This document shows positions 54,151 to 64,000 of a DNA stretch of 64,000 nucleotides, in pieces. Position 1 is the first letter of the stretch. The number at the start of each line of letters is the position of its first letter. Below the pieces are notes generated by a model. That model was not told the origin of the DNA, searched no databases, and saw nothing but the letters and a program-made list of their open reading frames with translations. The stretch comes from Paenilisteria rustica. Its GTDB lineage: Bacteria > Bacillota > Bacilli > Lactobacillales > Listeriaceae. The stretch spans positions 44,038 to 108,037 of the forward strand of contig NZ_JABJVM010000011.1 of the NCBI RefSeq assembly GCF_013820765.1, read 5' to 3'. The position numbers and the translations under genes are program-made.

Positions 54151-54963
54151 ATGAAAATAACATCCATTTCGCAGCAACAAAAAAATAAAGAGCGGTATAA
54201 CATCTTTGTTGCCGGAAAATATTTGTTCAGTGTAGACGAGGTCGTTCTAACTAAGTACCAACTTTTTAAAGATCGCGAACTAACTGACGAGGAACTGGCC
54301 GAAATTCAAGAAGAAGACGCGATTCGCCGTGGTTTAAATAAAGCGATCCAATATCTAGCCCATCGTGTGCGCTCCGAAAAGGAAATCCGTACACACTTGA
54401 CAAAAGCGGAGATGGAGCCGGATGAAATAAGTCTAGTCATCAAGCGTTTGGCGGAAATGAAATACATCAATGATTTGGAGTTCGCGCATCTATACGTTCG
54501 AACCCAAGTAAACACAACCTCAAAAGGTCCTCGTCAAATCGAACGCGAACTCGTAACTAAAGGTATTACTCGCGAGTATATTGAAGAAGCACTAGTCGAT
54601 TTTAAAGACGATACCCAATTAGAAAATGCCGTCAAATTAGCAGCCAAAATCGTCAATCGTAGCCGTAAATCGGCAAAACGACAACTACAACAAAAACTAA
54701 TCACTGAACTTATCCAAAAAGGCTACACAACGGATCTTGCGAAAGAAGCAAGCGCCATTGCACTAGAGGATTTTTCAGAAGAGCAAGAACAAGATGTGTT
54801 AGGGGAACAATTAAACAAGCTACTACAACGAAATCGGCGCTTAGGTCCAGCCAAATGTCGACAAAAAACAATCACATCCCTGTTGCAAAAAGGATTTTCT
54901 TATGATACTATTCAAGACTACATGCGTGAACACGAATTAGATTTTGAAGAGGAGCAAGATTAA
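54151..54963 (+). CDS. recX: RecA regulator RecX
   Basis: This 270-residue helical protein modulates RecA filament growth. It is made of three-helix repeats, seen as AIQYLAHRVRSEKEIRTHL, IKRLAEMKYINDLEFA, GPRQIERELVTKGITREYI and RQKTITSLLQKGFSYDTI. The length fits the long RecX version of Bacillota (B. subtilis about 264). AGGAGG lies nine bases before the ATG. The stop codon overlaps the next ATG by one base (TAATG). Confidence 0.93.
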   Translation: MKITSISQQQKNKERYNIFVAGKYLFSVDEVVLTKYQLFKDRELTDEELAEIQEEDAIRRGLNKAIQYLAHRVRSEKEIRTHLTKAEMEPDEISLVIKRLAEMKYINDLEFAHLYVRTQVNTTSKGPRQIERELVTKGITREYIEEALVDFKDDTQLENAVKLAAKIVNRSRKSAKRQLQQKLITELIQKGYTTDLAKEASAIALEDFSEEQEQDVLGEQLNKLLQRNRRLGPAKCRQKTITSLLQKGFSYDTIQDYMREHELDFEEEQD

Positions 54964-55190
54964 TGCAAACATATTTTGAGAAATTAAAGCTAGAACTACT
55001 AGCGATAAATCCAAACTTTACCGAAGACGAAGCTTTATGGTGGGTCGAAATGCTTTGGACTGATTTTGAAGCAAGTTATGCAAAGGCCGGCTACCCCTAC
55101 CGCGGGAATGAATACACATATGATTATGTAACCAAACAAATAAAACAACACGGCGCGTCATTGCATTTAGTAGAGAGAAAAGAACGGTAA
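54963..55190 (+). CDS. YfhJ family (WVELL) protein
   Basis: The 75-residue soluble protein has the family core EDEALWWVEMLWTDFEASYAKAGY, corresponding to the WVELL motif, followed by a YDYVTKQI helix. No function is known. Its ATG shares one base with the recX stop, so the pair is translationally coupled. The same gene pair occurs in the B. subtilis yfhG-yfhJ region. A bidirectional hairpin follows. Confidence 0.85.
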   Translation: MQTYFEKLKLELLAINPNFTEDEALWWVEMLWTDFEASYAKAGYPYRGNEYTYDYVTKQIKQHGASLHLVERKER

Positions 55191-55194
55191 CAAG

Positions 55195-55230
55195 AAAAGA
55201 CCTTCCCGTTTTGATGCGAGAAGGTCTTTT
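55195..55230. terminator. bidirectional terminator between the yfhJ-like and yfhP-like genes
   Basis: AAAAGACCTTC pairs perfectly with GAAGGTCTTTT around a 14-base loop. Confidence 0.92.
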
Positions 55231-55234
55231 GATA

Positions 55235-56215
55235 TTAATTAGCTACAGGGTGTAGTTTTTTGTGTAGTTTTTCGTCGCTGAAAATCCAGCCAGTGTAAGA
55301 TGAGATGATCTCTAAATTGTCATCTAATTTGACAACTGCAACGAATGGATAGTGGCCATTACTGCGATATCTTAAATCAGTGTAGGTCACATACGTGCCA
55401 TCCATTTTTTCTTCAATACGCCAATTATACACTTTCGAGAAGGATACAAATGCCGTCAAGTTCTTGTCTTTCATCGCTGCGTGGATAATATCATTATCGG
55501 GAACTGGTAAGCGATCGAATTTCTCATAAATCGAAATGGTGCGTTTAAAAGCTCGTCCGACATAATAGTGATCTTTCGTCGTAACCGCAACACGCCACTG
55601 GAAAAAACGAATTGTAGAAGCTACAATAATTTCCTCCGAGTCAGGAATCATATTTTTGACCGCGTGGGTAATGACTTTCTGGGTGATGAACCGCGCTACA
55701 TAATAGAGTGCCAAAATCGCGTATAATGTGAAGAACGTTGGCAAAGCAGGAGCTCCAAGTAGCCAAATAATGATAGCTACAACGTGAGAGCTGAAAATAA
55801 AGATATCAAAGGTATTGATAAACCCGAAAGCGACCCAGGTATCTTTAAACGGCCTCAACGCCTGTGTTCCATACGCGTTGAAAATATCGACAAATATATG
55901 CAGTCCGACTGCGACGAACGTCCATAGCAAGAGATGCCAGAACGGTGCAGCTGGAAAAATAAAAGCAAGAATAGCAGAAAGCAAGAGCGGCCAAATTGCG
56001 AGACCTGGAAGCGAATGTGTGATTCCGCGATGGTTACGAATATAATCCGCGTTATTTTTTAGTTTAAGAACAGTATCAATGTCCGGTATTTGTGATCCAA
56101 TAATAGTGGCTGTCATGATACCAATGGCAGCGGAACTCCCTACGATAGCAGGGTCGATCGCCGTAGCTACAGCGCCGAGTGCAATTCCCATAACAACATG
56201 TGTGCCAGTGTCCAA
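55235..56215 (-). CDS. YfhP/YdjM-type membrane-bound metal-dependent hydrolase
   Basis: The 326-residue protein starts MDTGTHVVMGIALG. It has the family's metal-site residues: His in GTH, DID in SQIPDIDTV, HRGITHS and HIFVDIFNAYG. About five membrane helices follow in the first 190 residues, with a soluble C-terminal domain. In B. subtilis YfhP represses a secreted-nuclease gene and sits next to mutY, as here. The start codon is TTG, 7 bases after AGGAGG; no ATG fits. It is transcribed divergently from mutY. Confidence 0.87.
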   Translation of the reverse strand: MDTGTHVVMGIALGAVATAIDPAIVGSSAAIGIMTATIIGSQIPDIDTVLKLKNNADYIRNHRGITHSLPGLAIWPLLLSAILAFIFPAAPFWHLLLWTFVAVGLHIFVDIFNAYGTQALRPFKDTWVAFGFINTFDIFIFSSHVVAIIIWLLGAPALPTFFTLYAILALYYVARFITQKVITHAVKNMIPDSEEIIVASTIRFFQWRVAVTTKDHYYVGRAFKRTISIYEKFDRLPVPDNDIIHAAMKDKNLTAFVSFSKVYNWRIEEKMDGTYVTYTDLRYRSNGHYPFVAVVKLDDNLEIISSYTGWIFSDEKLHKKLHPVAN

Positions 56216-56445
56216 GAGATTTCCTCCTCTTCTAAGAGCAGTCCTAAAATGAATGTCTGCATCTTATTGAAACTTTCCGTGAAGGCAATTGGCTGTCCAA
56301 TCGCATCTTGATTCTGTATAATGGTAACGTTGCTTGGAATCAAGTATCGGAAGTTTTTTCATACTTATATTATACTACAGAATACCCGAAAACACGCATT
56401 AGAAAACCATGAGAATATACGCACAAAATGAGGAGTAAATACAAG

Positions 56446-58268
<1,823 letters not shown>

Positions 58269-58288
58269 GGGTTAAATATACATGAGAG

Positions 58289-58454
58289 CAAAGTGAGCAC
58301 GGGATTCATGTACTGCGTTATGATTGGTGCTTCCAGATCCAGTTTCAACGGCTAGCTTCGATTCTTGTTGGTAATGGTAGAGACAGAGGTAGAGAATAGT
58401 TTTGTTGTATTTCAGAGTAGGGCAATCATGTACACGGGAATGCTCTGGGCTTTG
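58289..58454. repeat. imperfect inverted repeat, no gene
   Basis: Blocks CAAAG, GAGCA, GTAC and ATGATTG occur in this order in the left arm (58289-58326) and as reverse complements in the right arm (58423-58454), with variable spacing between blocks. The 96-base centre contains AGCTTCG. It is of the same general type as the palindromic elements at 22.4 and 35.4 kb but has a different sequence. Confidence 0.4.
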
Positions 58455-58483
58455 ACTTATCATCATTTCGCGATCCAGCTTCA

Positions 58484-58580
58484 AGAGCCAGCCTCTCGGA
58501 AATTTCGTGACCTCCGTAAAAACCAAAAGAGGGTTTTGACTGCGCCCCCTAACAATTTCTGTCGAGGCTAAGCGGGCTCT
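58484..58580 (-). ncRNA. structured repeat element, copy 3
   Basis: Read on the minus strand, this matches the tandem elements at 29255-29500 (AGAAATTGTTAG, GGGCGCAG, TTTTACGGAGG, CACGAAATTTCCGAG). The outer stems are AGAGCC/GGCTCT and AGCCTC/GAGGCT, both different in bases from the other copies yet still paired. It lies between fabL and the DUF402 gene, antisense to both. Confidence 0.55.
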
Positions 58581-58679
58581 TTCAGCTTTTCGTGTCTTTT
58601 CAGTTTTTTTGCAGCTAATTGCATGTTATAATGGAAAAGGATGTTAGATCGATAGTACATGGAGAAAGTAGGATATTGG

Positions 58680-59207
58680 ATGTACTTACCTAAAGAGAAA
58701 GAAATAATTCAAATCAAAAGCTACAAACACGACGGCTCACTTCATCGTACTTGGAAAAAAACGGTTGTTTTGAAATCGACGGAAAATGTTATTATCGGTG
58801 GGAATGATCATACTCTAGTGGTAGAATCTGATGGCCGAAAGTGGGTAACTCGCGAGCCTGCCATTTGTTATTTCCACAGTGAATACTGGTTTAACGTGAT
58901 TTCAATGATTCGAGAAGACGGGATTTATCATTATTGTAACTTAGGTACGCCTTTTGCATCAGACGAGGAAGCGGTTAAGTATATCGATTACGATTTGGAT
59001 ATCAAGGTATTTCCAGATGGTCGTTTCCACTTGCTAGATGAAGGCGAATATGAACAACATAGACGACAAATGAAATATCCAGACTCCATCGACCGTATAC
59101 TGAGGCACAATGTAGATGTTCTTTCACACTGGATTCTGGATAAAAAAGGTCCATTTTCCAAAGATTACATCGACATTTGGTATGAAAAGTACAAAGAATA
59201 TCGCTAA
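58680..59207 (+). CDS. DUF402 / UPF0374 nucleoside tri- and diphosphatase (YgaC-like)
   Basis: The protein is 175 residues, starting [19 protein letters not shown] as in its relatives. The DUF402 beta-barrel core includes [22 protein letters not shown] and the acidic [14 protein letters not shown] metal region. The S. aureus homologue (Ntdp) hydrolyses nucleoside di- and triphosphates, so the same activity is likely. ATG 58680 is used because AGGA is seven bases upstream; an ATG 21 bases earlier has a poorer site. It is equivalent to lmo1687 and B. subtilis ygaC. Confidence 0.88.
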   Translation: MYLPKEKEIIQIKSYKHDGSLHRTWKKTVVLKSTENVIIGGNDHTLVVESDGRKWVTREPAICYFHSEYWFNVISMIREDGIYHYCNLGTPFASDEEAVKYIDYDLDIKVFPDGRFHLLDEGEYEQHRRQMKYPDSIDRILRHNVDVLSHWILDKKGPFSKDYIDIWYEKYKEYR

Positions 59208-59216
59208 ATTTAGAGT

Positions 59217-59268
59217 AAAAACACGCAAAACAAGCTTCCGTCACTGGAATTTTGTTTTGCGTGTTTTG
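59217..59268 (+). terminator. terminator of the DUF402 gene
   Basis: AAAACACGCAAAACAA pairs with TTGTTTTGCGTGTTTT, a 16-base perfect stem around an 18-base loop. Confidence 0.92.
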
Positions 59269-59394
59269 CCGTTCAATAAACCATTTCAACTGCGTAAGGC
59301 GTATTTTTCATAACTTGGCAAAAGCGGCGCGATATCTAAACATGAGCGCTGCAGAAACACCAGTGTCTTCGGATCCAGCGATAACCGAACACGC

Positions 59395-59433
59395 AAAAAA
59401 CCGAGCCAGCTATAGTAGCTCACTCGATTTTTT
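59395..59433 (-). terminator. terminator of the FUSC-family gene
   Basis: On the minus strand, CGAGTGAGCTA pairs with TAGCTGGCTCG (one G-T pair and one mismatch), flanked by an A run and a following TTTTTT. Confidence 0.8.
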
Positions 59434-59436
59434 ATG

Positions 59437-60522
59437 TTATTCATGCACATCAATATCAATTTTATTTTCCTCGTCATGCCGCAGTTTGAAGCTATGAATC
59501 AATTTCTCCAAATAATCGACAGTCTCCTGATAAGCAAAGACGCACGCGATAATCCGCATCAAATGATATTGATCGATCCCCTCATCGTCGTCCTCCTTAT
59601 CAATCTCCTTCATTTCATTCAAAAACAAACGCATTAAGTCTGCCGGATCCTGCGAAAAATGCTTCTCAGCGTAGTTCAAATCCACTGAAACCTTATCAAT
59701 ATACGTGAGTAACAACTGCTCATGCGTATCCGTCAAATAATCAATTTGCATCCGAATCAATTCCTGTTTATCAGGCGGCAACTGCAAAAAGTCATTTTCA
59801 TAGCGATGCAAGATTCGCAACAATTCATAGCCCTTTTGCGAACAAAGGATCATTTGCCGGTATACTGCGATTTTTCGCGATTTAGAAATGTTCGTTCGCC
59901 TCAAAAATGTTCGTTCCTCGCGATACAGTTCATAATAACTACTCATTTGCGTAATCTGTTTTTGCATCCACTTCATGTCTTTTTTGAGGAGCGGAAAATC
60001 GGCTGCATGACGCAAATTTAACTTAATCCAGCGCATAATCTCGTCATTTGTACTATAAATAAATTGGAACAAAGTCACCTCGTATTTTGGCGGTAAGAAA
60101 ATCAAATTCACGATAAACGCTGCAACAAGTCCAAGCATGATTGTGCCAAACCGCGTGAGTGCAATCATTAAGAAATCGCTTGTAGGCGAATCCATCACGA
60201 TAACGAGCGTCACTAGCGCCAGACCGATTGTTTTTTCAAGTTTGAATTGAATTAACAGGGCCACACAAAGAATCGACGCAATCCCAATCAATATGAAGTC
60301 ATTCCCAATATATAGCCCGAAGCCGATCGCGATGGCCGCACCAATCACATTCCCTTGTGCCCGTTGCAAAATTTCTAAATAAGACCGATAAATCGATGGT
60401 TGTACTGCAAAAATTGCCGAAATCCCTGCTAAAGAAGGAGAAGGGGAGTGACAAAGCTCGGCAATAAAAAGCGCTAAACTAATCGCAATTCCTGTTTTTA
60501 TAATCCTAGCCCCGAATTTCAT
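59437..60522 (-). CDS. FUSC / aromatic-acid-exporter family membrane protein (YgaE-like)
   Basis: The 361-residue protein has a membrane half (about residues 10-140, five or six helices, including SLAGISAIFAVQPSIYRSYLE and GNVIGAAIAIGFGLYIG) and a long cytoplasmic helical half ending in an acidic tail. This is the ArAE_1/FUSC layout. Substrates are unknown. In B. subtilis ygaE occupies the same place between ygaC and gsaB. A GAAAGGA site precedes the ATG. It is transcribed towards its own terminator. Confidence 0.85.
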   Translation of the reverse strand: MKFGARIIKTGIAISLALFIAELCHSPSPSLAGISAIFAVQPSIYRSYLEILQRAQGNVIGAAIAIGFGLYIGNDFILIGIASILCVALLIQFKLEKTIGLALVTLVIVMDSPTSDFLMIALTRFGTIMLGLVAAFIVNLIFLPPKYEVTLFQFIYSTNDEIMRWIKLNLRHAADFPLLKKDMKWMQKQITQMSSYYELYREERTFLRRTNISKSRKIAVYRQMILCSQKGYELLRILHRYENDFLQLPPDKQELIRMQIDYLTDTHEQLLLTYIDKVSVDLNYAEKHFSQDPADLMRLFLNEMKEIDKEDDDEGIDQYHLMRIIACVFAYQETVDYLEKLIHSFKLRHDEENKIDIDVHE

Positions 60523-60588
60523 CGCTGGTTAGTCCTTTCTGTACTCTATTTCTCCTATTATAACCGTTAATCTTGCTTTACAAACTAA

Positions 60589-61881
60589 TCAAGGTGCCAT
60601 TTTTGCAAAAACACGGTCCACAGCTGCGAGGGTTGCCTCAATATCCTCATACGTATGAGCCGTTGTAATGAACCAAGCCTCGTATTTAGAAGGAGCCAAC
60701 ATAATACCTTCTTCAACCATCAACTTGAAAAATTCACCGAACAGTTCGCCATTTGTCGCTTGCGCATCCTCATAAGTCACAATTTCCTGATCCGTAAAGT
60801 AAACCGTCAGAGCGCCTTTAATCTGATTAACCGTAACCGTAATTCCGTGCCTAGTAGCCGCATTCAAAATCCCGTTCTTCAATCGAACACCGAATTTTTC
60901 AAACCGATCATAAATTCCAGCTTCCTGCAAAACTTCCAGACAGGCAATCCCAGATTGAATCGATGCGGGATTTCCAGCCATCGTCCCAGCTTGATACGCC
61001 GGACCGAGCGGAGCGACTTTTTCCATGATATCAACACGACCACCGTAAGCGCCAATCGGTAAACCGCCGCCAATAATTTTTCCAAGAGCCGTCAAATCAG
61101 GCGTCACACCTAATAAGTTCTGCGCGCCACCATACATAAATCGAAACGCAGTAATCACCTCATCATAAATAACAAGCGCCCCAGCCTCATGCGTCAGCTC
61201 GTTTACTGTTTCCAAAAAGCCATCCACAGGTCCAACAATCCCGAAGTTTCCAATAATCGGTTCCACTAAAACCGCAGCAACCTGATCTCCCCAGATACGA
61301 ATCGCCTCTTTAAAAGTAGCAATATCATTAAAAGGCACCGTAATCACTTCTTCTGCCGTAGCCGTCGTGACACCAGCAGAATCAGGCGTGCCAAGCGTAG
61401 AAGGCCCAGAACCAGCTTCCACAAGTACCAAATCAAAATGCCCGTGATACGAGCCAGCAAATTTGATGATTTTATCGCGTCCAGTATACGCACGCGCCAC
61501 ACGAATCGTCGTCATGACCGCTTCCGTCCCGGAATTCGTAAACCGTACTTTTTCCAAAGAAGGGATAGCTTCTTTCAACATTTTCGCAAAAGTAACTTCA
61601 TGTCGCGTGGGAGTTCCATATAAAACACCGGTTTCAGCCGCATGTGTAATCGCTTTTGTAATATGAGGGTGCGCATGCCCGGTGATAATCGGTCCATAAG
61701 CTGCCAAATAATCGATATACTTATTACCATCTACATCCCAGAAATAAGCGCCATTCGCACGCTCCATCGTCACGGGAGTCCCGCCCCCAACACCTTTATA
61801 AGAACGCGATGGACTATTAACCCCACCGACAATATGCTCGAGCGCCTCTGTATGTAGCTTTTCCGACTCAGAATGGTTCAT
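60589..61881 (-). CDS. gsaB: glutamate-1-semialdehyde 2,1-aminomutase
   Basis: The 430-residue class-III aminotransferase converts glutamate-1-semialdehyde to 5-aminolevulinate for haem synthesis. The PLP lysine is in [16 protein letters not shown]. Other contacts are [25 protein letters not shown] and the cofactor Asp in [12 protein letters not shown]. It is the second-copy type (GsaB/HemL2) found next to perR in Bacillus and Listeria, separate from the main hem operon. AAGGAGATG precedes the ATG. It is divergent from the dehydrogenase gene. Confidence 0.95.
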   Translation of the reverse strand: MNHSESEKLHTEALEHIVGGVNSPSRSYKGVGGGTPVTMERANGAYFWDVDGNKYIDYLAAYGPIITGHAHPHITKAITHAAETGVLYGTPTRHEVTFAKMLKEAIPSLEKVRFTNSGTEAVMTTIRVARAYTGRDKIIKFAGSYHGHFDLVLVEAGSGPSTLGTPDSAGVTTATAEEVITVPFNDIATFKEAIRIWGDQVAAVLVEPIIGNFGIVGPVDGFLETVNELTHEAGALVIYDEVITAFRFMYGGAQNLLGVTPDLTALGKIIGGGLPIGAYGGRVDIMEKVAPLGPAYQAGTMAGNPASIQSGIACLEVLQEAGIYDRFEKFGVRLKNGILNAATRHGITVTVNQIKGALTVYFTDQEIVTYEDAQATNGELFGEFFKLMVEEGIMLAPSKYEAWFITTAHTYEDIEATLAAVDRVFAKMAP

Positions 61882-62023
61882 TTTTGATACATCTCCTTCA
61901 TTAATGTTTCTTCCCTTCCCATTTTAGTTGAAATAGTGTCAGACTGCAATGAATAGAAGCAAGTTCATTGTAACCGAGACAAAAAGAGTCTAAAATAAAA
62001 GTATATAACGCATAGGAAGTGAT

Positions 62024-62977
62024 GTGATCCCGTTGAAAATATTATTTACAATGCCAATTCCAAATGACCTAAAAGAAAGACAACAAGAACAATTTCCCGA
62101 CCACACATACGAATACATAGAAAACTTAGCATCCTATCAAGGTATAGACAAGGTGGACTGCATCGTGTCCTACGGATCAGACATCACCGATTCCATCATT
62201 GAGGAAGCAAAAAGGCTACGCTGGCTCATGGTTTTCTCCGCAGGAATTGAAGAACTCCCTCACGCTAAACTCCAAGAAAAATCAATTTTAGTCACCAATG
62301 TCCGAGGAATCCACGCAATCCCAATGGCAGAATTTACGATGGGTTTCATGCTATCTCATGTGAAGCGACTAGCGAGCTTTGCGTCAAAACAAACAAAAAA
62401 TGACTGGGAACGCGATCCACAAATTGGTGAGCTAGCAGAAAAAACAATCATTGTCGTCGGAACAGGAGCGATAGGGAGCCAAATCGCCCAATTCGCGAAA
62501 GCCTTCCAAATGAAGACAATCGGCATCAACACATCAGGGGAAAATATTGCACCATTTGATGAAGCAGTCTCTATAGAAGAAATACAAACAGTTCTACCAG
62601 AAGGTGATTTCATTGTATCCGTCTTACCCGAAACGAGTGCCACGAAATCATTCTACAAAAAAGCTCACTTTGAAGCCATGAAAAAAAGCACCGTATTCAT
62701 CAATATCGGTCGAGGCTCCGCGATATCGGAAGAAGTTCTCATGGACATAGCGTCAAATCAAACAATCGCGCATCTATACTTAGACGTTAGCCCAATCGAG
62801 CCATTACCAAAAAATCATCCACTCTGGAATTTTACTAATGTCACCATCACGCCGCACGTATCTGCCCACTCACCAAAGTATCTCTATAGAAGCTTTGACA
62901 TCTGGCTCGAAAATGTTGCAAGATTTCAAAAAGAAGAACCATTATTAAACATGATTAATTTAAATAGAGGCTATTAA
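62024..62977 (+). CDS. D-isomer-specific 2-hydroxyacid dehydrogenase family protein
   Basis: This NAD-dependent oxidoreductase of 317 residues has the Rossmann loop VVGTGAIGSQIAQFAKAF at about 145-162. The active-site Arg lies in INIGRGSAISEEVL, and the catalytic His in TPHVSAHSPKY. The third residue of the usual triad (Glu) is in a degenerate DVSPIEPLP segment. The 2-keto-acid substrate is unknown. The start is GTG 62024 close behind AGGAAG, or TTG 62033, which would give a more usual MKILFTMP terminus. It corresponds to lmo1684, next to perR. Confidence 0.88.
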   Translation: MIPLKILFTMPIPNDLKERQQEQFPDHTYEYIENLASYQGIDKVDCIVSYGSDITDSIIEEAKRLRWLMVFSAGIEELPHAKLQEKSILVTNVRGIHAIPMAEFTMGFMLSHVKRLASFASKQTKNDWERDPQIGELAEKTIIVVGTGAIGSQIAQFAKAFQMKTIGINTSGENIAPFDEAVSIEEIQTVLPEGDFIVSVLPETSATKSFYKKAHFEAMKKSTVFINIGRGSAISEEVLMDIASNQTIAHLYLDVSPIEPLPKNHPLWNFTNVTITPHVSAHSPKYLYRSFDIWLENVARFQKEEPLLNMINLNRGY

Positions 62978-63000
62978 AGAAACGATTGCGTATCCCAATG

Positions 63001-63030
63001 TTGACAGAACCAGCCAGAGTTAGGTAGAAT
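63001..63030 (+). promoter_or_regulatory. promoter of perR
   Basis: A perfect TTGACA at 63001-63006 and TAGAAT at 63025-63030 have an 18-base spacer, about 50 bases before the start codon. Confidence 0.75.
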
Positions 63031-63050
63031 AGAATATATGTACAATCTAT
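63027..63050. promoter_or_regulatory. possible PerR operator
   Basis: ATAGAATATATGTACAATCTAT overlaps the -10 and is an imperfect AT-rich palindrome (16 of 22 positions symmetric, counted by eye). PerR boxes are AT-rich dyads of about 15 bases, and perR represses itself in B. subtilis. The match to the consensus is only partial. Confidence 0.3.
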
Positions 63051-63080
63051 TTAAATTATGCGAGAAAGGAGTGCATGACG

Positions 63081-63515
63081 GTGTCTCATTCTCATTTACG
63101 AGAAGCAATAGATGTCTTGAAAAAAACTGGAGTCAGAATAACTCCTCAACGTCATGCTATACTTGAATTCTTAATTAATGCTGATACCCACCCTACCGCT
63201 GATGAGATATACAGAGCGCTTGAAGGGAACTTCCCCAATATGAGTGTAGCTACAGTTTACAATAATCTACGCGTATTCCGAGAAGCAGGACTAATTAAAG
63301 AATTACCATATGGCGATTCATCCAGCCGTTTTGATTTTTCTACATCCGAACATTACCACGCAATCTGCAATGAATGCGGTAAGATAGTAGATTTTCATTA
63401 TCCTGGTTTAGACGAAGTAGAACATTTTGCCGCGAGTGTCACAGGATATGAAGTAAACAAACATCGATTAGAAGTCTATGGAACATGTCCAGAATGCCAA
63501 TCAAAAAAAATATAA
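63081..63515 (+). CDS. perR: peroxide-responsive repressor PerR (Fur family)
   Basis: This 144-residue metal-dependent repressor controls catalase, haem and ferritin-like genes. The N-terminal winged helix contains [13 protein letters not shown] and [14 protein letters not shown]. The regulatory metal site is His in HPTADEIY, Asp in SRFDF, two His in [12 protein letters not shown] and Asp in IVDFHYPG. The zinc site uses the two CxxC pairs, CNEC and CPEC. The GTG start at 63081 gives the same N-terminal length as B. subtilis PerR and has GGAG nine bases away; ATG 63075 is the alternative. A single-gene unit, terminated at 63523. Confidence 0.93.
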   Translation: MSHSHLREAIDVLKKTGVRITPQRHAILEFLINADTHPTADEIYRALEGNFPNMSVATVYNNLRVFREAGLIKELPYGDSSSRFDFSTSEHYHAICNECGKIVDFHYPGLDEVEHFAASVTGYEVNKHRLEVYGTCPECQSKKI

Positions 63516-63522
63516 TACATCC

Positions 63523-63562
63523 AGAAAACCATCACTTCATTTGATTTGGTGGTTTTCTTTCT
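63523..63562 (+). terminator. terminator of perR
   Basis: AGAAAACCA pairs with TGGTTTTCT, extended by a CAC/GTG-like inner pairing, then TTCTTATTTTT. Confidence 0.8.
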
Positions 63563-63701
63563 TATTTTTGCATAAAAGCTATTATATTTATGCAAAAAAA
63601 ATCTGAATTAACAAATGGCTACATAGCAATGTTTAACGCATACATTTTTGTGGAATTAGAGTACAGTACGAAAAAAAACCAAATTATTATGCATAACTTG
63701 G

Positions 63702-63730
63702 TTGACATTATCCTGATTAATTGATATATT
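63702..63730 (+). promoter_or_regulatory. rRNA operon promoter P1
   Basis: Perfect TTGACA and TATATT are exactly 17 bases apart in an AT-rich upstream context. Confidence 0.85.
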
Positions 63731-63797
63731 AGTTCTCGGCGCTACTAACCAACACTTTTACAGAGAAAAATAACACAAAATAAATTATAGAAAATTG

Positions 63798-63826
63798 TTG
63801 ACAGATAAGTGCTTGAATGGTATGAT
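63798..63826 (+). promoter_or_regulatory. rRNA operon promoter P2
   Basis: Perfect TTGACA and TATGAT have a 17-base spacer, 96 bases after P1. Tandem strong promoters at this spacing are usual for rrn operons of Bacillota. Confidence 0.9.
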
Positions 63827-63834
63827 TTAAAAGT

Positions 63835-64000
63835 CGCAAAAAACAAAACAACATAAGTGATAGCAACGCGATAATGACCTTTGAAAACTGAACAGAAACA
63901 AAGATAAAACCAATAGAGACAGTGATGTTTCTAGGTAAGAATCGCAGGGCGGAAATAGAAAGCTATTTCCAAAAGTAATACTAGTAAAGTAATTTGCTAG
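63835..64000 (+). other. rRNA operon leader (16S gene lies beyond the window)
   Basis: The transcribed leader after P2 contains TGACCTTTGAAAACTGAAC at 63876-63894, the boxA-type antitermination segment found ahead of 16S genes in Bacillota. No 16S sequence itself is present before the window ends. Confidence 0.8.

Noticed and set aside
63835..64000. Start of the 16S rRNA gene within the window
   Set aside because: Only the leader with a boxA-type motif is visible; the conserved 16S 5' end is not reached before base 64000.

Overview
The window looks like a chromosome segment from a Listeria-type bacterium (Listeriaceae, Bacillota). I infer this from recalled gene order, not from a search. The run adeC / VirS-like kinase / glycerol-dehydrogenase-like / GNAT / gltC-gltBD, the lichenan-type PTS with its LevR-like regulator, the MreB-like gene, and mprF / recX / mutY / fabL / DUF402 / gsaB / perR / rRNA leader follow the order I know from Listeria monocytogenes. 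The recX-to-perR block also matches Bacillus subtilis yfhF-perR. Divergence and accessory content suggest a Listeria species other than L. monocytogenes.

Layout. 1-5067: housekeeping operon with adenine deaminase, a VirS-type histidine kinase, an iron-dependent alcohol dehydrogenase homologue and an acetyltransferase. 5068-9928: an accessory insertion of about 4.9 kb between genes that I recall as neighbours. It holds a RloB/AAA15 (AbiL-like) defence-type pair and, divergently, an AT-rich cassette of a P-loop ATPase, a broken STAS-like gene and a small membrane protein. 9929-17132: gltC divergent from gltB-gltD, with a GltC-type operator. 17133-19620: a small membrane-peptide ORF carrying an in-frame TGA, and two duplicated secreted proteins. 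19870-24563: small metabolic genes, a DECD-box helicase and a membrane-anchored protein. 24739-31072: a LevR-type sigma-54 activator, a perfect -24/-12 promoter, PTS IIB-IIC-IIA and a MupG-like hydrolase, with two copies of a covarying structured element between IIC and IIA. 31189-35346: a YhgE/Pip membrane protein, tRNA-Arg and a lipoprotein. 35872-38809: a CPBP protein and two MreB paralogues, one of which has lost catalytic residues. 38896-44677: hydrolase/TetR/MFS, aminopeptidase and flavodoxin. 44949-53096: map, AAC(3)-like, BrkB-like, rRNA methyltransferase, VanZ-like and mprF. 53153-63515: the conserved block ending in perR. 63516-64000: tandem promoters and leader of an rRNA operon whose 16S gene lies beyond the window.

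Functional links. In L. monocytogenes VirRS controls mprF, so a sensor and a probable target occur together here. GltC controls the adjacent gltBD. The LevR homologue should drive the PTS through sigma-54. PerR heads its own peroxide-response unit. The most unusual material is the 5-10 kb island, the covarying element seen three times (29.3 kb twice, 58.5 kb once), a palindromic dispersed repeat at 22.4 and 35.4 kb, the catalytically altered MreB, and the small ORF interrupted by TGA.
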